Source of the DNA: Apostichopus japonicus
Lineage: Eukaryota; Echinodermata; Holothuroidea; Aspidochirotida; Stichopodidae
Reading direction: 5' to 3'
NCBI RefSeq assembly: GCF_037975245.1
Contig: NC_092576.1
Coordinates: forward strand, 26,425,611 to 26,489,610
DNA: 64,000 nt
Shown here: positions 33,436 to 44,600 of the stretch, one piece after another
Numbering within the stretch: position 1 is the stretch's first letter
Layout: each line of letters begins with the position of its first letter
Program-made: the position numbers and the translations under genes
Notes under the pieces: generated by a model
Told to the model about the DNA's origin: nothing
Seen by the model: only the letters and a program-made list of their open reading frames with translations
The model's database searches: none

Positions 33436-33892
33436 CCCCCGGTAGCCTACCTTAGAACAGTAGGCCTATTCTACAACAAGTTGCAGTCCGAACAGTTACA
33501 TAGTATTAAACTGGCACTGATAGGGGTACTCGGTTTAGTCGTTGTACAACTCGTGTTTATATGTAAAGGGTTGTACTACAGCCTTAATTCGTAACTAACT
33601 GTGTAGGCATGTGCTGCAGATAGTATTCACTATTTCAGTAGCCTCTAACAAGGCAAATTAAATATTTCATTTTAAATATTACCAGGTTGCAATTTATAAC
33701 AGTTGTTTCGTTATAGTACTCTTTAAATGGTCCTTTTTTCATTCAGCATAGCCTACCTAGATTGGCTTACCGGTATTAAATACTTTTTCAGATTAGGTAT
33801 AGGCCTACTTTTGATTGGCCCCCAGTTTAATGATTGAATTGTTTGATATTGCTGATTCTTAAAGTTGTTGTCTGAATTTTTCCACCCAAACT
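33436..33892. other. Non-coding stretch
   Basis: No gene. Two TAGGCCTA palindromes at 33461-33468 and 33800-33807. Confidence 0.4.
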
Positions 33893-34735
33893 GTTCTACA
33901 ATTATCGGTTCAGCCAATACTGCTTCCTTAATTATCAGTTTAGCCAATACGATTTCCTCAATTATCATTTCAGCCAATACTGTTTTCTCAATTATCTTTT
34001 CAGCCAATACGGTTTTCTCAAATATCGTTCAGCCAATACAGTTTCCCCAATTATCATTGTTTCAGCCAATACGGTTTCCTTAAGTTATCATTTCAGTCAA
34101 AAGTCAAAACAGTTTCCTCAATTGTTGTTTCAGCTAGTACAGTTTCCTTAATTATTGTGTCAGCCAATACCGTTTACTAAAACTTATTACTTATTGTTTC
34201 AGACAATAAGTAGTGCTTCTTTTGTTGTTTATACATTCCTCAAATATAGTTTCAACCTACTGTTTCATCAATTATCATTTCAGCCAATACGGTGTCCCCC
34301 AATTATCGTTTCAGCCAATACGGTTTCCTCGATTATTGTTTCAGCTAGTACAGTTTCCTCAATTATTTTGTCAGCCAATACCGTTTACTAAAACTTACTA
34401 CTTATTGTTTCAGGCAATAAGTACTGCTTCTTTTGTTGTTTATACATTCCTCAATTAGGCCTATAGTTTCAACCAACTGTTTCATCAGTTATCGTTTCAG
34501 TCAATACAGTGTCCCCAATTATCGTTTCAGCCAATACGGTTTCCTCAATTATTATTTCAGCCAATACAGTTTTCTCAAGTTAGCATTTCAGTAAAAAGTC
34601 CAAACAGATTCCTCAATTATTGTTTCAGCCAGTACAGTTTCCTCAGTTATTGTGTCAGCCAATACTGTTTACTAAACCTTATTACTTATTGTTTCAGGTA
34701 ATAAGTAAGTGCTTCTTTTGTTGTTTATACATTTG
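33893..34735 (+). repeat. CCAAT-rich minisatellite with higher-order units
   Basis: About 18 degenerate units of roughly 30 bp follow the pattern attatcgtttcagccaatac then ggtttcctca. A larger block (gtcagccaataccgtttact, then a caataagta..tgttgtttatacatt segment) recurs at about 34158, 34369 and 34650, so the array has a higher-order structure with 211 and 281 bp spacing. Nearly every unit contains CCAAT. It lies directly before the Helentron coding region and may be its upstream region, but no border proves that. Confidence 0.85.
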
Positions 34736-34899
34736 TCTTGTGCACTCTATTGTTTCAGCCAATAAGCCTACTACTTCTTTAATTATTATTTAGGCCTATA
34801 CATTTGTCATACATGTGCACTCTTTTTTTCTACATCACTTTGCCAGTGCAGCATATCATATTATTGACCTGACAAGGTGCATTTGTTCAAACAATTCCA

Positions 34900-35713
34900 T
34901 CATGAGCATGCAGAAACGGGCCATAAGTCAAGGTTCTTTTCATGAAGGTTCACTGTGTTTTTCAAACAATACAAGGGGAAAACAGTGAATGGCAAACTGC
35001 CTCATATTCCTATCCACTTCTGTTTTGAAATTACAAACTCTTATTTCCTCTCAAGACTTAGATCAAATTATGATTTTAGGTGATAAAATGTACTCACTCA
35101 TATGTCAGGCAAAGAAAAAAAAAATTAGTTCATGGTTACATGCCACAGATTTACCTACATATTACACGTTTGGAGGAAATTCCTTTGCATCTAAATTAGT
35201 GAAGACATACTCTGGAGTTGTTTCATGTAGATCAACATACTTGGAAGATGACAACTGGCAACTGCTTTTGACCATTTCCCAACCTGCATTTTTATATCAA
35301 AAGGCAATGCTATTGCTATGTATAATGACAAAGACACTGATTCATATTTCATCTTCGATTCCCACAGTAGGAGTAATAATGGCTTTATTGTGGTGGATGG
35401 CAGGAGCATTATTATAGAATTTAAATCTCTTAGAGATGTCGACTTACATTTAATTAAGGTTCTATTAAATGAAGGAGAGCTATGTCAGTTTGACCTTCAT
35501 TCCTTCAAAATTGAAAATGACTGGCCAATGTTTCTGAAATTGGGTAAACAATATAAGTCCTTAATGCAAGATCAACAGTTGTGTTTGCTGTTGGATAAAC
35601 AATGTGGTACAGAGAACATTGAACATCTTACTAGTGGACCTTCACTTAAACATGTTATGACTAAATTTTTTGTCCTATTGTATTACATCTGCAATACATA
35701 CCCTCACAATTGA
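34900..35713 (+). pseudogene. C76-like cysteine peptidase domain of Helentron
   Basis: Reading from about 34940 gives NNTRGKQ, then TGA at 34986-34988, then MANCLIFLS. In this family a GKQC motif holds the catalytic Cys at exactly this place, so the stop falls on it. Downstream are LGDKMYSLI and an LP motif, and after a frameshift near 35300 comes YFIFDSHSR (35340-35370), whose DSH carries the catalytic Asp and His context, followed by GRSIIIEF. This C76-type (tegument-like, deubiquitinase-fold) peptidase is known to me from Helentron-like elements of fish and invertebrates. Its role in transposition is not established. Here it is doubly inactivated. Confidence 0.65.
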
Positions 35714-36737
35714 ACAGCTTAATCATCTCCACTGTATAAGCTGTGAGTTTGTTCATTTCATCCAAAAAAGGGTATTAATCTCTTCTGCTGGAACAGTTGC
35801 AGATGTACTATCCAGACTGTATTACGCTTTTGATGGTTACTACTACTCAACACAGGCACCAAAATGTTCAGGAACTGTATGGAATGACAAAGGCAGTAAC
35901 CAGAGTTTAACGAACAAGTTGTCTGTTGCGTTATGTGAATCTCAGCTTCTTATTTGTATTTCAAGTGTTACAGTGGCTATTTGCTTTGAGAGAAACCAAA
36001 AACAGTTCTATCTTTTTGACCCTCAGAAACAACATAATGTCTGTCAGAAAAAGGAAACAGAAATTGCAGATGTACTCATTTCCTTTAAAAAAATCCATGA
36101 TCTTTGCAACCATCTTGAACAAAATGTAGCAGTTTCGGAATCATTTGAAGTGATACCATTAAAAATCAGATCCATCGAACCGTCAACGTTCAGATCCATT
36201 TCTGTAGAACAGAGATGGAAATTTGAAATTGCAGCTGACAACACGTGTGATAACCGTGTAAAAAAGGTTTCAAGCCCAATAATCGATCAACAAAGCAATG
36301 TGACCGTTGCAAGTAATGCAAACAACATTTCAGAAATTGGTGATCTCTCTAAAACAGTTTTTTCATCTGCTACAAAAGGTAAACAGAGAAACAAACAGAC
36401 TGAGAATTCTGGTCCAAACCAATCAACTGATCACACTTTTCACACAGAAAAAAGTTCGCCCCCCACAAATTCATCAAGTAATACAAATAAATCAGAACCA
36501 AAACATTTACACAGAACAATTTCACACACAACAGACCAAAGGAGTTATCAACAACCACCTTCTGCTTGTTCAGATACACTTACTTCAACCGGGCATGAAG
36601 AGACAGTTGCTCCTCCTACAGAATCATCACATAATGTCAATGGCATCTCTGCAACTGTTATTATAGAGCATTTTAAGAATCATGCAGTGAAAAACCTGTT
36701 TATGTTTGCTGTATTTGTAACAGAAAACAGGTGCTGA
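35670..36737 (+). pseudogene. Helentron region with FYLFDP motif and Ser/Thr/Asn-rich linker
   Basis: A 355-codon frame. The first half has SSAGTVADVLSRLYYAF and then QKQFYLFDPQKQHN, which looks like a second, degenerate copy of the C76-like domain (FxLFDSH replaced by FYLFDPQ). The second half is a low-complexity linker rich in Ser, Thr, Asn, Gln and His. The frame ends at 36737, but the zinc-like segment that should follow (VCCICNRKQVLKY) is in another frame, so a frameshift lies near 36700. Confidence 0.5.
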
Positions 36738-39496
36738 AATATTCTGAAAACAAGTATTCTCCTGAATTTTTGTTGCAATTTTTTCCAGATGATTCACAAA
36801 GCGCACATAGTGCAAAGATGATTTGCCATTGCTGCAACCAAAATATAATGAAGCAAAAGGTACCATGTCAGGCTCAAACGAACAAAATGAAACCTTTCAA
36901 TCAACCTGTTGAATTATCACAACTCAACTGTCTTGAAAGACATTTGGTAGTACCAGTAATACCATTTATGAAAATTTCTCCCTTACCAAAAGGTGCTCAG
37001 AAAGGGCTTTGTGGTCCTGTAGTTTGTGTGGTATCAAATGTAACTTTGACAACCCAGCAGTTGCCAAGGATTATTGATCATAGTAGTCTTGTCAAAGTAA
37101 AACTGAAACGTAAGTTACAATATAAGGGACATCATTTGTTTCAAGAAGTGGATCCACACCGAATACATTGTGCACTTTCTTTTCTAAAAAGAAATAACCC
37201 ACACTATAAAAATATCCAGACTGAGAATGAAGAGTTTCCACAACATTGGGAATCTTCCATTGGAAATGCTTCATATATAACTACTGATATGCCAGAAACC
37301 ACTGCACAGGTATTCCAAAGTTGCACACAAACGTCAGATAGCTTCAGTGACATTACAGAAAGCAGTATTCCATCCCAGGATGTTTCAAACATTGATGAAA
37401 ACATACCTGAGTTAAACACACAACAGGATATTTCAGATATGGGGAATGAGAATCAAGAAACCCAAAGTAATTTAACTCAGACATCTGTACCTTTATACAC
37501 ATGCCTACAACCAACTGATATTGCACAAATTGTCCAAGAACACATAGATGAAACAGTGCTGTGTTTACTTAATGTTTTTAATAGTGAAGGAACATCATTT
37601 GCAACTCTATTTCCAGATGGAGCAAGTACATTAAAAGAACAAAGAGAAGTAAATATTTCTCCAAAAAGATATTTTAATGCAAGGTTACTTTCCTATGACA
37701 CACGTTTTGCACAGAATGCAGAATATATCTTTTTTGCTCAGTATACAACCGAACTTTATGAAATTTTATCATCCATATCAATTGCAATGCGAAAAGGGTC
37801 CAAGAGAACCTCTACTGGTAGAGTCATTACATCATCCATGTTACAGAACAAGGAGACATTACACCAGATTTTGACAAAGGATGGTGGTTATTACTTTATG
37901 AAGAAAATGAAGGAACACCAGCTTACTGGGAATGTGCCATGCGTGACCTATTTGCAATGGTAAGGCAACTTGGTATCCCTACATGGTTTTGCAGCTTTTC
38001 TGCAGCTGACAGGAGGTGGGCTGAAATTGCCCATGCAATACTTGAACAACAGGGGAAACCTATTCCAGAAAACCTTGATTGGACTACACACTGTCAAATA
38101 ATAGCCAGTAACCCAGTAACAGCAGCACGCATGTTTGACCACAGAGTGCAAGCCTTCATCAAGGATGTTATATTGTCTACTCTTCATCCAATCGGTCATG
38201 TTATTGACTATTTTTACAGAGTTGAATTTCAACAGAGAGGTTGGCCACACATACACTGCTTGTTCTGGATCAAACATGCTCCATTATATGGTAAGTCACC
38301 AACAAATGAAGTAGAAGCATTCATCAATAAATATGTTTCATGTAGAATGCCATCAGCAGCTGCTGAACCCCTACTTCATGAGAAAGTATCACAACTACAA
38401 ATACACAGCAAAAATCATTCCCGATCTTGCCAGAAAGGCAAAAAATCATGTCGATTTAATTTCCCAAGGTTACCATCAAAAGCTACATTCATATCCAAAC
38501 CTGTTGATGAAGCTGACAGTATTCCACCTGTACGTGGCTATTCTAATGCCGTCAAAAAGTTGTGGGATTCATTCTTTCATGATACAGACCATTCTCTTAC
38601 CATAGATGAAGCTTTACATAAGGCAGGGATTACCCAACAACAACTCCAAGATTGTGTCAGACAAAGTACACAGAAGGAAACCATTTTCTTAAGAAGGCAC
38701 CCTTCAGAAATATGGGTCAACAACTACAATCCAACACTTCTTATGGCTTGGGATGCAAACATGGATATTCAATTTGTTTTAGATGCGTACAGTTGTATTA
38801 TGTATATCATATCATATCAGCCGTTTATCTGGGGCTGCCTTTTTTGGACGCTGGTGTGCTGGGGAGGGGTTTTCGCTGCGTGCGGGTCGTCCTTCTGTAC
38901 GTTTTTGAATGTTTGAGTGGGGAGGGGGTTGGGCGTTTTGTCTCTGCAGGTCGGCGGGCGTATGTTTTTTTGGCTCGCTAGACCTTAGTTTCGTTTGTCA
39001 GAATGGGATGGCTCGGTAGTGCCGTTTGGCCGTGACGTTTTGTATCCCGCATGGCGGGTCACGTAAAAAGCACATATATCAGCAAAGCAGAACGAGAGAT
39101 GGGTGATTTGTTGAAAACAGCTCAACAAGAAGCACGTGATGGAAACCTTCAAGTAATGGATGAATTGAGAAAACTTGGTAGTGTGTATCTGCATCATAGA
39201 GAAGTGAGTGTAATGGAATCTGTATACAGAGTTACTGGCATGCATTTGAAACGTGTGTTCGAGTCATGTGTTCGAGTCAAGTTATATTTATCCCAACAGA
39301 TCTTGATTGTCAGAGACTATCAGTCCCTCTACAACGACTGCAAAATAGGGAGGAAGATACAGATGAAATATGGATGCCCAATATTAATGATAGGTACCTA
39401 GAACGCCGAACAGAGTTGACAAATATATGCCTTGCAACTTTTGCATCTGAGTACCGCTTTGTGGGAAAAGACAATGTCAAAACACAGTTCCATTAA
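36695..39496 (+). pseudogene. Helentron DUF6570 and Rep (HUH) region
   Basis: From 36700 there are CxxC pairs (CCIC..., CHCC) and then a LERHLVVPVIPFMKISPLPK segment with KLKRKLQYKGHHLFQ, the DUF6570 block. Near 37910 a frameshift leads to DLFAMVRQLGIPTWFCSFSA, start of the Helitron-like N domain. At about 38215-38270 is FQQRGWPHIHCLFW with the metal-binding HIH (HUH) motif. At 38790 the tyrosine region begins (VLDAYSCIMYI), is broken by the insertion at 38820, and resumes at about 39076 with ISKAEREMGDLL. A 13-bp tandem duplication (gtgttcgagtcat/a) at about 39257-39282 and frame changes follow, then DRYLERRTELTNICLATFASEY up to 39496. Confidence 0.85.
38820..39071 (+). mobile_element. Retrotransposon tail inserted in Helentron Rep
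   Basis: Sequence gccgtttatctggggctgcc to cacgtaaaaagc equals the last ~250 bp of copy 1 (ORF2 end, 3' UTR, hairpin, tail). The flanks are catatcatatcag before and acatatatcagc after, an imperfect duplication of the target. The insertion falls between the Rep motif-3 tyrosines and the ISKAE segment. Confidence 0.92.
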
Positions 39497-40200
39497 GTAA
39501 TGGACTAGGCACAATGAAAAACCAGAATGCAAAATGCATTGAGGTTTCGATGACTTCAATGCACTAGACTTCTGCTTGTTAGTATAACCAGAACTAGCTG
39601 TTACAATAACACTATGGCATGCTAACACAGGTCAGTCTGTACGTGGTTATACACACCTCCATCAAAAACAGTAGGGTTCTTGTACTCAATGTTATGAATC
39701 CGCACACCAAGTATTACAAACCAAACCAAATCTCTAATAACTTCGCACATTAAGGTTGCAGAGGAGTCCACTTATGGACAATATAGATTGGAATATGCCC
39801 ACAAAACTTCAAAGAATCAACTTGAAAGAAGCTTATACAGGTCACTGGAGGTCAACCTGAGGTCAAAGGTCACCCAAATGCAGGTCTACTATTGTATTAC
39901 AATAACTTAACTCCCAACCTTAATGGACATTTGGTTCTCAAGTTATTGCAAAAATACTAGTTTTTGACCCCTGATTGACCTTTGTTGACATTGGATCACA
40001 TGACTGTTATGTTTTGAAACAATCCCTTACCCCATTCACAACTAGTCCCAAAATATCAACCTTGTCACACCCTGTCAATGGTATTTTCACAAGTTGAGAA
40101 AAACTAGGCCAACATTACCGCCAACTCCATGAAGTGAAAGCAAATCTCAAGTTCACAGGTGCTTGACCTAGTTTCAGTTCAGTTTCAGTTCAGTTCTCGT
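39497..40200. other. Repeat DNA between Helentron and copy 2
   Basis: No coding signal. The text resembles the repeat at 45780-46112 (tccaccaaaaac, taggcttcttgtactcaat). A perfect AGGTCAAAGGTCA lies at 39860-39872. Short cagttcagtttcagttcagt repeats sit directly before copy 2. Confidence 0.6.
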
Positions 40201-40371
40201 GGAGTGCGGACGTGTTTTCGGCAGCTCTCCACTTTTCGTTGACCACACCTTTTTGTGTTTTACGTTGGCCTTTCATTAGTTTGCAGTTTGTGTTAGTGTA
40301 GTTTGTGTGTTTTGGGTTTGCTTCGTTTTTGTTTTGTATAGGTGCGTGGCTTTGCCACACCCCTAGCTGTC

Positions 40372-41643
40372 ATGGCGGCTCGCCGTGACAGCAAAATCGT
40401 ATTGTTGAGTTTTTCGGGGGAGGCTAAGGTCGTCCCCGGACAAGTTTTTTCAGTTTTGCGTTCTGTTGGTTTAAAAGTCCCTGGTGAGGTTGACGCGCTT
40501 CAGCGTAAACCTCTCCGGGGTATGAATTGTTTTGATGTTCGCTTTACCTCGGAGGCTGCCCGCGTCCGAGGCGTCCATGTGTTGGAGGGAGTCGAGGGAC
40601 TGAAGGTCACACCGTACGACAGTTCGGTGTGGGTGACAGTCCTCCATCTCCCTCTGGACATGTCTGAATAGATTGTTGTGCGGACACTGGGGCGTTTTGG
40701 GAAAGTAACCGGCTACGAGGAGCCGGAATTCCTTGAATGTAAGGGTGTAAAGACCGGGACCAGACGAGTTAGATTACAACTCAAGTCCGATATCCCCTCT
40801 ACCTTGTGGGCTAATGGGCACAGGGCCCACGTTGCATACCCGGGCCAGCCTCGCACTTGTTGGAGGTGTGGGCTGGAAGGGCATGAGGCCAGGTTGTGCC
40901 CGAACAAGCGGTGTAGCCGCTGTTTACAGGTTGGGCACACCCTGGCTGAGTGTAAAGGGGATATCGTATGTAACTCGTGTGGGAAAACGGGCCATCTCGC
41001 TCGTTTATGCCCAGACCGCTCATACGCCGCGAGAGTGGCTACGGGCGTGGTTGAAGCGGTCCCCGTCCCGGTCTTTCAAACCGTATCACCTGATGCTCCT
41101 CTCATCGCCCCAGTGTCCGACACTAGCGCCCCGGTGGTGGTTTTCAACTCCCCTTCGTGTTCTACCTCTTCCCTGGAGGAAGTTGCCGAGACTACCAGCC
41201 TGCCCACTAAGGCGGAGCAGGACAAAACGGCGGAGATGGTATTAGCGGAGTGGCATGCGGAGCAGGATGCCGCTTGTACTGGTTCACCGGTAGCTACGCC
41301 CGCTATCGGTGACACTAGTCGGCCCTCGAGTCAACCGGCCCAAGAGACATTAAGTGGCCCAGATTCGGACTCGCCAATGGAGGACTGTGCTTCCGCCTTA
41401 GTAGTTGTGGCTAAGGAGTCCTCCGATTGGTTTGATGAGACAAAACACGCCACTGATCTCACTGACTCGAGCGGCCCTTCCACCCTGCCCGCAGTCGCTT
41501 CCACTATACCGGACACGATGGTCGCTAGTGGACCTCCTGTTCCTTGTGACGAGGAGCTAAGAGGTCTGCTAGGTCGTAGGAAAAGGGGAAACACCGCTAA
41601 GGGCCTGAAAAGAGCCGTATTGGGAAAACATCGCAGGTTATGA
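40372..41643 (+). pseudogene. ORF1 of copy 2, one in-frame TAG
   Basis: ATG at 40372 opens MAARRDSKIVLLSFSG; the frame meets TAG at 40669-40671 (after LDMSE) and continues in the same frame as IVVRTLGRFGKV, so a single stop interrupts an otherwise open 424-codon ORF. The second part has YPGQPRTC and three CCHC knuckles (about 40855-41010: CWRCGLEGHEARLC, CSRCLQVGHTLAEC, CNSCGKTGHLARLC), then an acidic Ser/Pro-rich region and a basic C-terminus (RRKRGN). ORF1 proteins bind element RNA. The ORF1 stop TGA overlaps the ORF2 start as ATGA. Decay by one nonsense mutation is the simplest reading; read-through is possible because ORF2 is intact. Confidence 0.85.
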
Positions 41644-44600
41644 CACCAGACACCTTATCCCTCGTCACCCTTAATGTGAATGGGATGAGGGGTACCCCAA
41701 AAAGGCGACGGATTTTACAGTTCTGCAAGTTGCTCCAAGTGGATGTGGTCCTTTTGCAAGAGACCCACATATCTTGTGAGAGTGATGTTCATCTTTGGTC
41801 CTTGGAGTGGGGAGGAGGCCTTTATGCCTCCTTTGGATCAGGGGCATCTTGCGGGACTGTAATTTTGGTGTCCCCAAAACTGTGTCATTGTGTGGGAAAA
41901 GTGGAGAAAGACCATGAAGGTCGGGTGGTGTGCATACACTTAAGGCTCACGCGGGGTGAGTTGGTGGTTTGCAATGTGTATGCCCCCAACCGGCCAGCAT
42001 GTAGGAAAAATTTCTTCACGGTGTTGCCATCCTTTGTACCGGGTAAGGCAAATTGTATCCTTGGGGGGGACTTTAACTGTGTCCCTCACTCTGCGTTAGA
42101 TAGACGTTCGAGGAAAGAGTCCCCCAATTGCACCACCGGCATGATTGAGCTAGGCTTGTTTGTGAAGCACCGAGATCTTGTGGATGTTTGGAGGTCCCAA
42201 AATCCCCAGGTGGTTGCTTGTACGTGGCATAAACCAGATGGAACAGTTTCATCCAGACTCGACAGGTTTTATGCCCCGCGCAAGTTTCCTCGATCTCGGT
42301 GCTCGATTATTTCATGTCCTTTATCTGATCATGACGCTGTTGTTTTGCGCTTGCAGCTGCCGGAGTCCTTTCATGTGGAGAAGGGACTTTGGCGGCTGAA
42401 CACGGAAATTGTTAAAGAGCAAAACTTCAAGGAGCAATTTGTCGAGAAGTACAGAGGATGGCAGTCCCTCAAGCCTGCTTTCCCCAATGCGTTAGTCTGG
42501 TGGGACGAGGTCAAGTCCCTCATCAAGCAGTTCGCAATCAGGTATTGTGTTGAGAGAGCCCACCAACGGAGATTCAAGTTCCATTCCTTGTGCAATAGAG
42601 CAAGGGATGGTTCTTCATCGTCTGATCTGCATGCACTTGGAGTGTTTCTCGATGAGAAACTGCACGGAGCCCGAGTGCGTGCCAGAATCCAGTTTGTTGA
42701 GGCGGACGAGAAGCCCACTATTCGTTTTTACCGGGACGACACCAAGTCTGTGGTTGACCGCAGAATAAGGGCAGTGTGTCATCCTGGTGGGGTCGTCGTG
42801 GAGAGCCCGCAGGCAGTCCTAGGGGTATTTGGGTCGTTCTTTTCGAACCTGTACTCCAGGGCTGCTGTTAGCGAGGATCTCCAGGAGAACTTGTTGTCTG
42901 GTATAGACAAGGCCCCCCCTGAGAGTAAAAATGATAGCTTGGGCTCGAATCTCTCCGTTGGTGAGCTCTGGACAGCGGTAGCAGCGATGAAGAAGGGAAA
43001 GTCCCCCGGTCCCGATGGCCTCCCGGCAGAGTTCTATAGGACCTTCTGGGAGGTCCTCGGTGGGGACTTGAGAGACGTGTTCGCTACCGCTTTCCACTTG
43101 AATTACATGAGCCAAACACAGCGGGTTGGAAATATTATTCTCCTCCCAAAGTCAGGAGATCCTTTGGACCCTAGAAATAGGCGTCCAATAACGCTGTTAA
43201 ATGTGGACTACAAAATCCTGGCCAAAGCATTAGGAAATCGCTTATCGGACGTGATGCCGGATATTGTAGGTCCTCTCCAGACTTGTGCTGTGCGAGGCAA
43301 GTGTATTCAACATAACCTCTGGTTGATGAGAGACTTGATCGAGTTTGTTAAAGTTCGTGATTTGCCATGTGCACTGGTCTCACTGGACCAGGAAAAGGCC
43401 TTTGACATGGTAGATCACGACTTCCTGTTCAGAACCTTAGAGTCCTTCGGATTGAACTCCGTGTACATTCGTTGGGTCTCCTTATTATACAAGGACGTCA
43501 CGAGCATTGTCACTGTTAACGGATTAACTTCTGGTCCCTTCCCGGTTCGAAGAGGAGTCCGTCAGGGTTGTCCCCTCTCCCCGTTGTTGTATGTTCTCTT
43601 CAGCGAAACGCTCAGTACCTCGCTGGACAGATGCTTTGGATTTCGACCCTTCAACGTACCGGGTGGGGCTAGAGTTAAATGCGTGCAGTATGCCGATGAC
43701 GTCACCTGTATTGTGTCGGACCTCGCCTCCTTCAAGCCTTTATCGAAGGTTTTGACCACCTTCCAAGAGGCTACTGGCGCCAGACTGAATAAGTCCAAGA
43801 CCAAAGGGCTGCGATTGGGAGGTTGGCGCGGCCAATCCCTCCCGTTCGATGCTACTTGGTCAGATGTCATGATCAAGGTAAATGGCATCTGGCTAGGTTA
43901 TGGTGCCCCGGAGGCCACCACTTGGGCCGAGAAGGCTGATCAGGTGGAGGCAAGGCTCGACACATTCAGTCACAGGTGGCTCTCCCTCCCTGGGAAGGTT
44001 ACAGTTGTAAATAGGTTTGTTGTTCCTCTCCTTTGGTATCCTGGTACGGTGATCGCCGCACCGGATCATGCCTTGGTGCGACTGGAGAGGATCATTTTTG
44101 ATTTCATTTGGGGAAAGCGCAAACCAAACCTTGTCAAAAGGACCGTTCTGTATAAGACCCCCTTGAGCGGTGGGCTTGGTTTGGTCCACCTACCATCTAA
44201 ACTGCGCTTTCTCCTCTTGAAAGGTGTTTTTGTTGCTTTTGAAAATCCTTCGTTTCCCTTTGCTTTCTTTGTTAGGTACTGGGGTGGGTTTCTTTTTCGA
44301 CACCACTGGCCCGGATCCTTTTCCAATAACCGGCCAAAGGCGACACGCCCTTCTGGGGTCTATACTCAGATTGGTGACTCTCTTCGTAGAATCAAAGAAG
44401 AGGGTGGGCCACAGGTTCTGCTGAACGTGGCCCCCTCTGTGTTATACCCACCATTGTTTCGCTCAATGCTCGCGCCTGTGTGCCCGTCGGCTTGCCGGAC
44501 CGCCATCTCTCCAGATGTGTGGCGGTCTGTGTGTTGCAAGTCACTAGATAGCCGTCTCAGGGACTTGGCGTGGAGGATTGCACATGGGGTCCTCATCACT

